A stretch of DNA of 64,000 nt. It comes from Actinomycetes bacterium. Its GTDB lineage: Bacteria; Actinomycetota; Actinomycetes; Propionibacteriales; Propionibacteriaceae. The stretch spans positions 3,451-67,450 of the forward strand of contig JAEXAS010000033.1 in the NCBI GenBank assembly GCA_023458095.1, read 5' to 3'. A program made the translations under genes and the position numbers. Shown here one piece after another: positions 45,302 to 54,064 of this stretch. The notes under the pieces were generated by a model. The model ran no database searches. It had not been told where the DNA came from and saw nothing but the letters and a program-made list of their open reading frames with translations. How positions within the stretch are numbered: the first letter of the stretch is position 1; every line of letters starts with the position of its first letter.

Positions 45302-46425
45302 GCCGGGCTCCCCTCAGCGGTCTCGGCGGCTTTGGCTCGCCGAGCTCTTCGGGCTGCCAAGGCTGGCGACCACGGGAAGACCGCGTTCGCCGGCCAGATG
45401 CCCTGGGGTCGGAAGATCATGGTGACCACCAGCAGCAGGCCGAACAGGAAGTAGCGCCATTCGGCGAACTCGCGCAAGAGCTCCGGGGCCAGCGAGATGA
45501 ACAGTGCCCCGATGATCACCCCCGGGGTTGAACCCATACCGCCCAGCACCACAGCCATCAGCACCAAGGCCGAGTAGAGGAAGGTGAAACTGGTTGGCGA
45601 GATCGCGCTGAGGTAGGTGGCCATCATCTGGCCGGCCAGCCCAGCCCACACCGCGCCGATGATGTAGGCGGTGATCTTGGTGAAGTAGGTGTTGATGCCC
45701 ATCGCCTCGGCGGCGTCCTCGTCGTCTCGGACCGCCTTCCAGGCGCGGCCCATCTTGCCCCGCGACAGCCGGGAGATCCCGCCGACGCCGACGACAGCGA
45801 CCACGAGGGCAACGAAGTAGTAGAGCAGAATCTTGCCGTTGAACTCGACCCCGCCGATGACCAGGCCGTCGGCCATATTCCATCCGAAGAAGCTCCAAGA
45901 CGGAATCCCCGAGATTCCGGTGGGACCGCCGGTGATCTCCAGGTTGCGGGCGGTCAGGCGAATGATCTCACCGAAACCCAAGGTCACGATGGCCAAATAG
46001 TCACTGCGCAGCCGCAGAGTAGGACCGCCGATGATGATGCCGGCCACGATGCACACCAGGATGGTCACCGGAATCGCTTCCAGCATCGAGAAGCCGAAGG
46101 TGGTGGTCAGAATTCCGGAGGTGTAGGCACCGACGGCAAAGAACGCCACATAGCCCAGGTCCAACAGACCGGCGTAGCCGACCACCACATTCAGTCCGAG
46201 GGCGAGCATCACGTAGATCAGACCGGCGGTGAGGATGGAGATCAGATAAGGCGAGGCGCTGATGAACGGCACGGCCATCACCAGCACGAAGACCGCGAGT
46301 CCGAGAATGCGCAGAGCACCCTTCTCGCTCCCCCAATTGAATGGTGCCGGGGGCGGCATCTGATGGCGATTGGGTGGAACCAAGACGTCCAAAGGAGTTC
46401 GCTTCAGCAAGGACATCACCATCAC
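45298..46425 (-). CDS. livM: Branched-chain amino acid ABC transporter permease LivM
   Basis: A 375-residue inner-membrane permease with about nine hydrophobic helices and the conserved LRLRSDYLAIVTLGFGEIIRL and GRAWKAVRDDEDAAEAMGI coupling region, the latter being the contact to the ATPases. The C-terminus has the Arg/Ala-rich RRARRAKAAE tail. Start ATG overlaps the livH stop. Confidence 0.92.
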   Translation of the reverse strand: MMVMSLLKRTPLDVLVPPNRHQMPPPAPFNWGSEKGALRILGLAVFVLVMAVPFISASPYLISILTAGLIYVMLALGLNVVVGYAGLLDLGYVAFFAVGAYTSGILTTTFGFSMLEAIPVTILVCIVAGIIIGGPTLRLRSDYLAIVTLGFGEIIRLTARNLEITGGPTGISGIPSWSFFGWNMADGLVIGGVEFNGKILLYYFVALVVAVVGVGGISRLSRGKMGRAWKAVRDDEDAAEAMGINTYFTKITAYIIGAVWAGLAGQMMATYLSAISPTSFTFLYSALVLMAVVLGGMGSTPGVIIGALFISLAPELLREFAEWRYFLFGLLLVVTMIFRPQGIWPANAVFPWSPALAARRARRAKAAETAEGSPA

Positions 46426-47315
46426 ATCCGCTCGACGATGCGGCTGCCGAGCACCCCGGTGGGACGGAAGCTCAAGAACAGAATCAGACAGGCGAAGGAG
46501 AACACATCACGCCATTCGCCACCGACCCAGGCGGTTCCGAAAGACTCCAGCAGACCCAGGATCAAACCGCCGATCATGGCGCCATACAGACTCCCGATTC
46601 CCCCGATGACAGCGGCGGTGAAGGCTTTCAGGCCGATCGTGAAACCCATGAGGAAGTCCACCGAGCCGTAAAACGCACCGGCCATCACGCCGCCGGCACC
46701 AGCCAGCGCCGATCCGATGAAGAACACGCGCGAGATCGTCCGGTTGACGTCGATGCCCATGAGCGTGGAGGCCCGCTGATCCAGCGCGATCGCGCGCATC
46801 GCGCGTCCTTCGCGGGTGCGATCCACGTACAGCCCCAGCCCCGCCATCAGCAACGCTGCCACGACCATCAACACCAGATGCGCCGTGGACAACTGGGCAT
46901 CAAAGATCGGCACCGGAGTGCCGGTGATGCGCAGCGGGTAGGCCTGCGGGCTGGGTCCGAAGATCTGCCGGATGCCATATTCCAAGGTGAACGATGCGCC
47001 CACCGCTGTGATGAGCACCGAAAGCCGTGGCGCCGAGCGAAGGGGACGGTAGGCGGCGCGCTCTATGCCCACCCCCACGAAGCCGCTGGCGAGCATCGAG
47101 ACCGCCAGGACCAGCAAGAGCACCGGAATGGTCGACATGGCGCCAAGCCCCGGAAAGGAGGTCAACAGGACCAGCCCGACGAAGGCACCCAACATATAGA
47201 TGTCGCCGTGAGCGAAGTTGAGCAGCTTGATGACGCCGTACACCATGCTGTAGCCCAAGGCCACCAGAGCGTAGAACGAGCCGACGAACAGCCCATTGAG
47301 AATGATCTGAGTCAC
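46422..47315 (-). CDS. livH: Branched-chain amino acid ABC transporter permease LivH
   Basis: A 297-residue permease with eight or nine hydrophobic helices, the diagnostic GYSMVYGVIKLLNFAHGDIYMLGAF start and TREGRAMRAIALDQRASTLMGID coupling loop. The start is GTG after GAGGG. It is separated from livJ by a strong hairpin. Confidence 0.93.
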   Translation of the reverse strand: MTQIILNGLFVGSFYALVALGYSMVYGVIKLLNFAHGDIYMLGAFVGLVLLTSFPGLGAMSTIPVLLLVLAVSMLASGFVGVGIERAAYRPLRSAPRLSVLITAVGASFTLEYGIRQIFGPSPQAYPLRITGTPVPIFDAQLSTAHLVLMVVAALLMAGLGLYVDRTREGRAMRAIALDQRASTLMGIDVNRTISRVFFIGSALAGAGGVMAGAFYGSVDFLMGFTIGLKAFTAAVIGGIGSLYGAMIGGLILGLLESFGTAWVGGEWRDVFSFACLILFLSFRPTGVLGSRIVERM

Positions 47316-47334
47316 GCGATTCCCTCAGTAAGGC

Positions 47335-47370
47335 GACTCTGGCTGCCACCCGGTGGTGACAGCCAGAGTC
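47335..47370 (-). terminator. Hairpin between livJ and livH (attenuator)
   Basis: A perfect 11-bp stem GACTCTGGCTG / CAGCCAGAGTC with an inner CCACC/GGTGG helix, 6 bases past the livJ stop and 19 before livH. Such hairpins often give partial termination or protect the upstream mRNA so that the binding protein is made in excess of the permeases. Confidence 0.7.
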
Positions 47371-47376
47371 TGAGTT

Positions 47377-48552
47377 CTAACCCTTGAGATCGTCGGACAG
47401 GACGAACGAGCCGTCAGGTCCGATGGTCACGATGACGAAACTGCCATTGGTCAGCGTGCCCTGTTCGGTGAACGAGATCGGACCGGAGGCAGTGCTGAAG
47501 TCCTTCAGGTTGTGCAGCGCGGTGTCTACCTTGTCCATGTCGGTGGAACCGGCCTGCTTGATCGCCTCAGCCATAACCTCGACCGCGTTGTAGGACTGCA
47601 GCGCGTAGGTACCTGGATCCGAACCGAACTTCGCCTTGTAGGCCGCGGTCCACTTGCCGCCGTCATCGAGCATGTCCGGCGTGGTGGTGAAGGTGCCGTA
47701 CACGTTCTTGGTGAAGTCCGTGCCGGTGATCTTGGAGAACTCGGCGTTGACCGCCCCATCCCCGACCAGGAAGATGCCCTTGTACCCGGCAGCCTTGGCC
47801 TGGTGATTGACCAAGGATCCGGCTTGGTAGTAACCGGTGTAGTAGACGAAGTCGCTGCCGGCCTTGATCATCTTGTCGACGTCGCTGGAGAAGTCCTTGT
47901 CGGTCGAAGTCACCGTCGTGGCGCCCGAAATGGTCAGCCCGGCGTCCTTGGCCTGAGCGGTGAAGGCCTTGGCAAGGTTGGTCGAGTAGGCGTCGCCCTC
48001 ATCAATGACGTAGATCGACTTGGCGGCCGACTTCTTGGCGAACTTCACCGCAGCCTGGGCCTGCTGGGTGCCCGTGCCGTTGACCAGGAACACATTGGGC
48101 TGCTTGGCATTGACCAGATCGTCGGAGTTGGCCGCGGCGATCGCCATGGGCACCTTGGCCTGAAGGAAGATCGGCAGGGTGGGCAAGGTAGCGCCCGAGC
48201 AGTAACCGCCCACCGAGGCGACCACACCTTGCGAAACCAGCTTGTTCGCGCCGGCGACCGCCGTCGTCGCGTCGCAGGCCTCATCTTCGGTGATGAGCTC
48301 GATCTTCTTGCCGTTCACCCCACCAGCGGCATTGATCTCGTCGACCGCCAAAGTCGCGCCATTCTTCATGTATTCCCCGTAGGCGCTTTCGCTTCCGGAG
48401 AAAGGTGCCAGCATGCCAAATTTCACGGTGTCGCCCGTGCTGCTGGTTCCGCCGCCAGCCACGCCCCCGCTACACCCCGCCGTGAGTACCACGCAAGCAG
48501 CGGCAACCGCGACGGCGCCGACCCGCTTCAGGGAACGAAAAGGAATCTCCAT
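47377..48552 (-). CDS. livJ: Branched-chain amino acid ABC transporter substrate-binding lipoprotein
   Basis: A 391-residue lipoprotein with a signal peptide (SLKRVGAVAVAAACVVLTAGCSGG; lipobox LTAGC) and the peripheral-binding-protein pattern VKFGMLAPFSGSESAYGEYMKNGATLAVDEINAAGGVNG, ANKLVSQGVVASVGGYCSGAT and VYYTGYYQAGSLVNQ-type contacts. It is the first gene of the livJHMGF operon; GGAGG lies upstream of the ATG. The likely ligands are Leu, Ile and Val, although the ligand cannot be told from the sequence. Confidence 0.9.
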   Translation of the reverse strand: MEIPFRSLKRVGAVAVAAACVVLTAGCSGGVAGGGTSSTGDTVKFGMLAPFSGSESAYGEYMKNGATLAVDEINAAGGVNGKKIELITEDEACDATTAVAGANKLVSQGVVASVGGYCSGATLPTLPIFLQAKVPMAIAAANSDDLVNAKQPNVFLVNGTGTQQAQAAVKFAKKSAAKSIYVIDEGDAYSTNLAKAFTAQAKDAGLTISGATTVTSTDKDFSSDVDKMIKAGSDFVYYTGYYQAGSLVNHQAKAAGYKGIFLVGDGAVNAEFSKITGTDFTKNVYGTFTTTPDMLDDGGKWTAAYKAKFGSDPGTYALQSYNAVEVMAEAIKQAGSTDMDKVDTALHNLKDFSTASGPISFTEQGTLTNGSFVIVTIGPDGSFVLSDDLKG

Positions 48553-48801
48553 CTAACTGTCCTCCCTAGTGATGGATGCAAACTGCCGCCGCGCAGTGCC
48601 GTACCCCGCGGCGAAGTGGGGCAAACTGTACACGAGCACAACCGTGCCGAAACCGGTCGGATTGTGACCTTTCATGCACAACGGTGAGGATCGCCGACGA
48701 GTACCATTCCGCCTTCCCGAATGGTCCTTGAAACGACACAAATACCCCGCGGGGCATTCCGCAGTGATCGCGGTAGGCGGTTGCCTCGAATCGCAAGCCG
48801 G

Positions 48802-49731
48802 TCAGCCGACGAACACGGCCTCTGCCACGGCTCGCCCCGGGCCGTCGGGTCGGTAGAGCGCCAGCAGCTCCGGGCCCACCACGAGCGCGGTCAGGCCAGG
48901 GTCCAGATCAATCGCCAACGCCCGTCCGAAACCAACATCGCGAGCCTGATCGGGGTCGAGCTCACGCACGGCGAAGGCGCGACGGGCAACCTCCCCCATC
49001 GGCAATGGCGGCGGGGCCTCGCCGGTCAGTTCCAGCCTGTCGGCACCCAGGACCACCTGGGACAGATCGAACCCGCCCACTCGGGTGCGGCGCAAAGCGG
49101 TCAGGTGCCCGCCGGTACCCAACTGCTCACCGAGGTCTCGGGCCAGAGCGCGAATGTAGGTGCCGGAGGAACAGTCGACCACGACATCGATATCCAGCAC
49201 GGCGGTCGGCTCCGAATCTCCCAAGGTCACCTCACGCAGGCCCATGACGTCGAAGCGAGTCACGCTCACCGGACGGGCAGCCAACTGCACCTGCTCGCCG
49301 GCTCGAACCCGCGCGTAGGAGCGCTTGCCGTCCACCTTGATGGCAGATACTGCGGAGGGAATCTGGTCGATGCGACCCACGAAGGTCGACACTGCAGTCA
49401 GCACCGCAGCTTCACTGATGTTGTGCGCGCCGCGTCGGGAGGTGATCTCCCCCTCGGCATCGTCGGTCACAGTATCGACGCCCAGCCGAATGGTGGCCTG
49501 GTAGCTCTTGTCCTGCCCGGCTAGATGGCCCAGCAACCGCGTTGCCCGATTGAGGCCGACCAGGAGCACCCCGGTGGCCATCGGATCCAAGGTCCCGGCA
49601 TGGCCCACCTTGCGGGTGCCGTACAGACGACGGCACCGGCTCACCACTTGATGCGAGGTCCAGCCGGCCGGTTTGTCGACCACCAGCAGACCGGACGCAC
49701 CACCCTCAGCCAAGGTCTTCGTCCTCGGCAT
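48802..49731 (-). CDS. truB: tRNA pseudouridine55 synthase
   Basis: TruB makes pseudouridine 55 in the T loop of tRNA. The ~309-residue protein has LLVVDKPAGWTSHQVVSRCRR, the catalytic GHAGTLDPMATGVLLVGLN (Asp), the DKSYQATIRLG strand and a SGTYIRALARDLGEQL segment. The start is uncertain: GTG at 49758, ATG at 49731 or TTG at 49713 (6-7 nt after GAGGA) are all in frame and overlap the end of rbfA. Confidence 0.93.
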   Translation of the reverse strand: MPRTKTLAEGGASGLLVVDKPAGWTSHQVVSRCRRLYGTRKVGHAGTLDPMATGVLLVGLNRATRLLGHLAGQDKSYQATIRLGVDTVTDDAEGEITSRRGAHNISEAAVLTAVSTFVGRIDQIPSAVSAIKVDGKRSYARVRAGEQVQLAARPVSVTRFDVMGLREVTLGDSEPTAVLDIDVVVDCSSGTYIRALARDLGEQLGTGGHLTALRRTRVGGFDLSQVVLGADRLELTGEAPPPLPMGEVARRAFAVRELDPDQARDVGFGRALAIDLDPGLTALVVGPELLALYRPDGPGRAVAEAVFVG

Positions 49732-50143
49732 GGGGTTTGCGATAGGGGTCGGCGTCACCGGCGAAGGTCGCCCTTTCGGCCTGAGCGGCCACGGCAGCGT
49801 CCTGCGCCTTCGCCCGGGCGATCACATCTTCCAGATGGGCGGCATCCTCTTCGACTGCATCCAGGACGAAGGCGAGCGTGGGGGTGAACCGCAATCCCAA
49901 CCGCTTGCCCACGGTGGATCGCAGCATTCCCGCCGCCGAGGCCAAAGCCGCAGCAGAGTCCTCGCGGGCCTCAGCGTCACCCAGGACGGTGTAGAACACC
50001 GTCGCCTCATGACCGTCCCCGGTCAGGCGAACATCGGTGACCGTGACGAAACCCAACCGCGGGTCCTTGATCCGGCGTTGCAGCATCTCGGCCACGATGA
50101 ACTTGATCTGCTCAGCGACCTTGCCATAGTGCGGACTACTCAT
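49706..50143 (-). CDS. rbfA: Ribosome-binding factor A
   Basis: A 145-residue 30S maturation factor of KH-like fold: VAEQIKFIVAEMLQRRIKDPRLGFVTVTDVRLTGD and LRSTVGKRLGLRFTPTLAFVLD. The ATG follows AAGGA by 7 nt. It lies between infB and truB, the usual order, and its end overlaps truB. Confidence 0.94.
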   Translation of the reverse strand: MSSPHYGKVAEQIKFIVAEMLQRRIKDPRLGFVTVTDVRLTGDGHEATVFYTVLGDAEAREDSAAALASAAGMLRSTVGKRLGLRFTPTLAFVLDAVEEDAAHLEDVIARAKAQDAAVAAQAERATFAGDADPYRKPHAEDEDLG

Positions 50144-50161
50144 CTTCGTTCCTTTCGACGC

Positions 50162-50198
50162 CTCCGCCCGACCCCACCGAACTCGGGGCCGGGCGGAG
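50162..50198 (-). other. Intercistronic hairpin between infB and rbfA
   Basis: CTCCGCCCG pairs with CGGGCGGAG, with an inner CCCC/GGGG helix, in the 64-base gap just after infB. It is a candidate partial terminator or RNA-stability element that lowers rbfA relative to infB. Confidence 0.55.
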
Positions 50199-50207
50199 CG
50201 TTGAGTG

Positions 50208-52997
50208 TCAGTCGCGCGGCTTCTCGACCATCTCGAAGGTCTCGATGATGTCGCCCTTCTTGATGTCGGAGAAGTTCGCCAAGGTGGTGCCGCATTCGTA
50301 GCCCTCGCGGACCTCGGTGGCATCGTCCTTCTCCCGCCGCAGCGAGGCGATCGAGGTCTCGGCGACCACGACCCCATCGCGAAGCAGTCGAGCCTTCGCA
50401 TTGCGACGAAGGAGCCCGGACAACACCATGCAGCCGGCGATGGTGCCGAACTTGGAGGACTTGAAGATCTCGCGGATCTCCGCCTGGCCAAGCACCTTCT
50501 CCTCGTAAATCGGCTTGAGCATGCCCTTCAGAGCAGCCTCAACCTCATCGATGGCGGCGTAGATCACCGAGTGGTAGCGAATGTCGACACCCTCGGCATC
50601 GGCCAACTGAGTGGCCTTACCCTGGGCGCGAACATTGAAGCCGATGATGACCGCGTCCGAGGCCGCAGCCAAGGTGACATTGGTCTCGGTGATGGCACCG
50701 ACACCGCGGTCGATGACTCGCAACTCGACTTCTTCGCCCACATCGATCTGCAGCAGGGCATCCTCCAGGGCTTCCACCGCACCGGCCGAATCGCCCTTCA
50801 GGATCAGGCGCAGCTCCTCGGCCTCGCCCTTCGCCAACTGTTCGAACAGCTGATCCAAGGTCTTGCGACGCGTGGTCTTGGCCAACATCGCGGCCCGCTG
50901 ACGGGCCTCGCGCTTCTCGGCGATCTGACGAGCCATACGGTCGTCTTCCACCACCAAGAAGTTGTCGCCAGCGCCAGGAACCGAGGTCAAGCCGAGCACC
51001 TGAACCGGCATGGACGGCGGCGCCTCGTCGACGGTAGCGCCCTGATCGTTGATCAAGGCACGCACCCGGCCGAAGGCCGAGCCCGCAACGATGGAATCGC
51101 CGGTCCGCAAGGTTCCGCGATGCACCAGGACGGTCGCCACCGGACCGCGACCCTTGTCCAGGTGGGCCTCGATGGCCACACCCTGAGCCGGCATTTCCGG
51201 ATTGGCCCGCAGGTCCAAGGCAGCATCGGCGGTCAGCACGATGGCTTCCAGCAGGCCGTCCAGCCCCAACTCGGCCTTGGCCGACACGTCGACGAACATG
51301 GATTCGCCGCCGTATTCCTCAGGGATCAGACCGTACTCGGTGAGCTGACCGCGAACCTTGGTCGGATCGGCGCCTTCCTTGTCGATCTTGTTCACCGCGA
51401 CCACGATCGGGACGTCGGCAGCCTTTGCGTGGTTGAGCGCCTCGATGGTCTGCGGCATCACGCCGTCATCGGCGGCCACCACCAGCACCGCGATGTCGGT
51501 GGATTTCGCACCACGAGCACGCATAGCGGTGAACGCCTCGTGGCCCGGGGTGTCGATGAAGGTGATTCGCCGTTGCTTGCCATCAACCTCGGTGCGCACC
51601 TGGTAGGCGCCGATGGCCTGGGTGATACCACCGGCCTCTCCGGCCACCACATCGGTATGACGCAGAGCATCCAGCAGCTTGGTCTTGCCATGGTCGACGT
51701 GACCCATGACCGTGACGACCGGCGGGCGAGCTTCCAGATCCTCTTCATCGCCCAGGTCCTCGCCGAACTCGATGTCGAAGCTCTCCAACAGTTCGCGATC
51801 CTCGTCCTCAGGCGAGACGACCTCGATCTTGTAGTTGAGTTCCGCACCGAGCACCTCGAGGGTGTCGTCGGCCACTGACTGGGTGGCATTGACCATCTCG
51901 CCGAGATGGAACAGCACCTGCACCAGGGACGCCGGCTCGACACCGATCTTCTCGGCCAGGTCGGTCAGCGAGGATCCGCGGCGCAGCCGCACGATCTGAC
52001 CATCGCCTTGGCGGACGCGCACGCCACCAATCGAGGGTGCTTCCATCTGGTCGAACTCTTGACGGCGTTGCTTCTTGGACTTGCGCCCGCGCTTGGCCGG
52101 TCCACCCGGACGCCCGAAAGCACCCTGGGTACCTGAACCGCTGCGACCGCCACGGCCACCGCGACCGCCACCGGAGGGAGGACCTCCAAAACCGCCACCG
52201 GCACCGGGCGCACCACCGCGGCCGGGACCGCCGCCGGGACGTCCGCCGCCACGTCCGGGCGCACCCGGACGGCCGCCCTGACCGGCACGGGCTGGCGCGC
52301 CAGCACCGTTGGTGCTGGTTTTGGGCATCATTCCCGGGTTGGGACGAGGCATCCCCGGGGCGCCACCACCGGGACGAGGCGGCCGATCATTGCGCTGGCC
52401 GGGGCCTCGGTCACTGAACGGACGCTCCGGGCGTCCGGCACCCTCCGGGCGGGGGCGTTGCACACCCATACCCTGACGAGAAGCGAAAGGATTGTTGCCT
52501 GGTCGGGGCGCACCAGGGCGTCGAGCGCCACCGGGCAGCCCGCCGGTACCGCCGGGGCGAGGCCCCGGACGTGGCCGCGGGACGGCCGGCGACGGACTTG
52601 GGGTGGGCGCCGCAGCAGCCTTCGGTGCCGCAGCAGGCTTGGGCGTCTCAGCCTTGGGTGCCGCTTTGGCAGCCGGGGCGGGCCGCTCGGCGGCAGGTGT
52701 GGCGGGCGCAACCTCGGGCTGCGCCGGCGCGGATTCGACCTTTGGTGCGGCGGGTGCGGGAGCAGCACTCTTGGGCGCAGCCGGACGCTGCGGGGCCGGC
52801 TTGGCAGGCTTTGATTCTGCTGCCGCGGGGGCAGACTTGCCCGCCGATGCCTTCTCACGCAGTTTTCTGACGACGGGAGCCTCGATGGTCGAGGAAGCCG
52901 AACGCACGAACTCCCCCATGTCATTGAGGGTCTGTAAAAGTTCCTTGCTTTCGAGTCCGAGCTCCTTTGCGAGCTCGTAGACGCGGACCTTAGCCAC
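50208..52997 (-). CDS. infB: Translation initiation factor IF-2
   Basis: A 929-residue GTPase that places fMet-tRNA on the 30S subunit. The N-terminus has an IF2-N domain (VRVYELAKELGLESKELLQTLNDMG), then ~270 residues of Ala/Pro/Lys-rich and finally Gly/Arg/Pro-rich low complexity (~60-330, including repeated GGGRGGRGG-like runs). The G domain shows VMGHVDHGKTKLLDAL, DTPGHEAFTAMRARGA and VAVNKIDKEGADP, and domains II to IV follow. GTG start, 4 nt after AAGGAG. The long disordered arm is typical of actinobacterial IF2. Confidence 0.96.
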   Translation of the reverse strand: MAKVRVYELAKELGLESKELLQTLNDMGEFVRSASSTIEAPVVRKLREKASAGKSAPAAAESKPAKPAPQRPAAPKSAAPAPAAPKVESAPAQPEVAPATPAAERPAPAAKAAPKAETPKPAAAPKAAAAPTPSPSPAVPRPRPGPRPGGTGGLPGGARRPGAPRPGNNPFASRQGMGVQRPRPEGAGRPERPFSDRGPGQRNDRPPRPGGGAPGMPRPNPGMMPKTSTNGAGAPARAGQGGRPGAPGRGGGRPGGGPGRGGAPGAGGGFGGPPSGGGRGGRGGRSGSGTQGAFGRPGGPAKRGRKSKKQRRQEFDQMEAPSIGGVRVRQGDGQIVRLRRGSSLTDLAEKIGVEPASLVQVLFHLGEMVNATQSVADDTLEVLGAELNYKIEVVSPEDEDRELLESFDIEFGEDLGDEEDLEARPPVVTVMGHVDHGKTKLLDALRHTDVVAGEAGGITQAIGAYQVRTEVDGKQRRITFIDTPGHEAFTAMRARGAKSTDIAVLVVAADDGVMPQTIEALNHAKAADVPIVVAVNKIDKEGADPTKVRGQLTEYGLIPEEYGGESMFVDVSAKAELGLDGLLEAIVLTADAALDLRANPEMPAQGVAIEAHLDKGRGPVATVLVHRGTLRTGDSIVAGSAFGRVRALINDQGATVDEAPPSMPVQVLGLTSVPGAGDNFLVVEDDRMARQIAEKREARQRAAMLAKTTRRKTLDQLFEQLAKGEAEELRLILKGDSAGAVEALEDALLQIDVGEEVELRVIDRGVGAITETNVTLAAASDAVIIGFNVRAQGKATQLADAEGVDIRYHSVIYAAIDEVEAALKGMLKPIYEEKVLGQAEIREIFKSSKFGTIAGCMVLSGLLRRNAKARLLRDGVVVAETSIASLRREKDDATEVREGYECGTTLANFSDIKKGDIIETFEMVEKPRD

Positions 52998-53162
52998 TAC
53001 TCTCCTTCAGGTCCACGCAGGCGCGTTGGACCAGCTAGTTCGGTTTGCTCATTTCGAGATACTCATCGAGTGGTCATGAGCGTTAGCCCACTTTCGGGTT
53101 GGTGTTCACCACGGATCGGCGAACGCGCGGTGTGCAGTCTATCTCTTGCGAGCCTGAATGAC

Positions 53163-53405
53163 TCAATCCGCGCCCGCACCGGCCAGCACCTCGGCAACCT
53201 GGTCGGGATCCAGGCGGGTCCGCAGGCTCCGTGACAGGGCTCGTGCCGGTGTGGCGGCCAGGCAGGATCGATGCGCATAGCAGCCCCGTCCGGGCAGTCG
53301 GCGGGACGGATCAGCGGTCAGTGCCCCGGCTTGAGCCACGAAGCGCAGCAACTCCGATTGGGGGGCTCGGCTGCGGCAGGCCACACAGGTTCGCTCAGGT
53401 TCCAC
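53163..53405 (-). CDS. YlxR family RNA-binding protein (DUF448)
   Basis: An 80-residue basic protein: ERTCVACRSRAPQSELLRFV, LPGRGCYAHRSCL. This is the YlxR pattern normally found between nusA and infB. The start is GTG giving VEPERTCVACR; the longer open frame upstream is rejected. YlxR affects transcription and rRNA-processing genes in some bacteria. Here its upstream neighbour is not nusA but an opposite-strand gene. Confidence 0.88.
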   Translation of the reverse strand: MEPERTCVACRSRAPQSELLRFVAQAGALTADPSRRLPGRGCYAHRSCLAATPARALSRSLRTRLDPDQVAEVLAGAGAD

Positions 53406-53509
53406 AGCGCGCCAGTCTAGGCCGGGTGCACAGCCAACACCCAGGAATCCCGAGGCGAGCCCACAGACGAATCGGCTTCGCTGGAGGAAGTCGATCAGCA
53501 AGGAGCTAC

Positions 53510-54043
53510 ATGAACACCAAGCAGCGCATCGGTCTGGCCGTCGGCGGTGGAGTCCTCGCCGTGGGAGCCGCAGTCGGGGTCGGTGCCATGGCCGCGAATC
53601 TGGCCGGTTCCGACAGCACCGCACAGCAGGCACCGGCAGGCTATGGCCAAGGCCAAGGTGATGGCACTCACCAACAGATGGATACCACCAAGATGGCCGC
53701 CGCCTTGGCATCCAAGCTCGGGGTGGATGAGGCCAAAGTGAAGACGGCCCTGGACAACGCGCTTCAGGCTGGGCGTCCTTCGGGTGGCAATGGGGGCGGC
53801 CCCTCGGGCGCACCCACCGGAGCAGCACCGTCCGGCGCCCCCACCGGAGCAGCGCCCTCCGGCGCCCCGACGGCAGGTGGCCCGCAGGGAGGTCGGAACA
53901 ACACCCAGATGCTCACCACGATGGCGGCATCCATCGCAAAGGAGCTCAACCTCGATCAGAGCACGGTATTGTCCGCGCTCCAGGAGGTGTGGACCCAATA
54001 CGGGCCGGGCGCCAATCAGCCGTCGAGCCAGCCCACCTCGTGA
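53510..54043 (+). CDS. Secreted or membrane-anchored protein with two helical repeats
   Basis: A 177-residue protein: N-terminal hydrophobic segment (RIGLAVGGGVLAVGAAVGVGAMAANLAG) and a Gln/Gly-rich linker. Then come two similar ~24-residue helical units, MAAALASKLGVDEAKVKTAL and MAASIAKELNLDQSTVLSAL, separated by a Gly/Ala/Pro/Ser-rich stretch built of repeated GAPTGAAPS-like units. AGGAG lies 4 nt before the ATG. I do not recognise the family; such proteins are common and uncharacterised in actinobacteria. It lies inside the nusA-ylxR-infB order, on the opposite strand. Confidence 0.7.
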   Translation: MNTKQRIGLAVGGGVLAVGAAVGVGAMAANLAGSDSTAQQAPAGYGQGQGDGTHQQMDTTKMAAALASKLGVDEAKVKTALDNALQAGRPSGGNGGGPSGAPTGAAPSGAPTGAAPSGAPTAGGPQGGRNNTQMLTTMAASIAKELNLDQSTVLSALQEVWTQYGPGANQPSSQPTS

Positions 54044-54051
54044 GCCCAAGT

Positions 54052-54063
54052 CCCCGATCGGGG
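54052..54063 (+). other. Short palindrome after the plus-strand secreted-protein gene
   Basis: CCCCGATCGGGG, a 12-base perfect palindrome 8 bases past the stop of the plus-strand gene. Together with the tandem repeats next to it, it may act in transcription end or pausing between this gene and the convergent nusA. Its stem is too short to call a terminator with confidence. Confidence 0.4.
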
Positions 54064-54064
54064 T

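Noticed and set aside
48741..48758. Imperfect palindrome AATACCCCGCGGGGCATT upstream of livJ, considered as an operator or truB terminator
   Set aside because: The GC core leaves no loop for a hairpin and the site is not repeated; too weak to call.
52000..52500. Gly/Arg/Pro-rich stretch considered as an assembly error or a separate gene
   Set aside because: It is the disordered arm of IF-2, in frame and typical of actinobacterial IF-2.
53780..53880. Repeated GGAGCAGC/GCGCCC-type units in the plus-strand secreted gene considered as a DNA repeat element
   Set aside because: They are in frame and encode the Gly/Ala/Pro/Ser linker (GAPTGAAPS-like units) of the protein.
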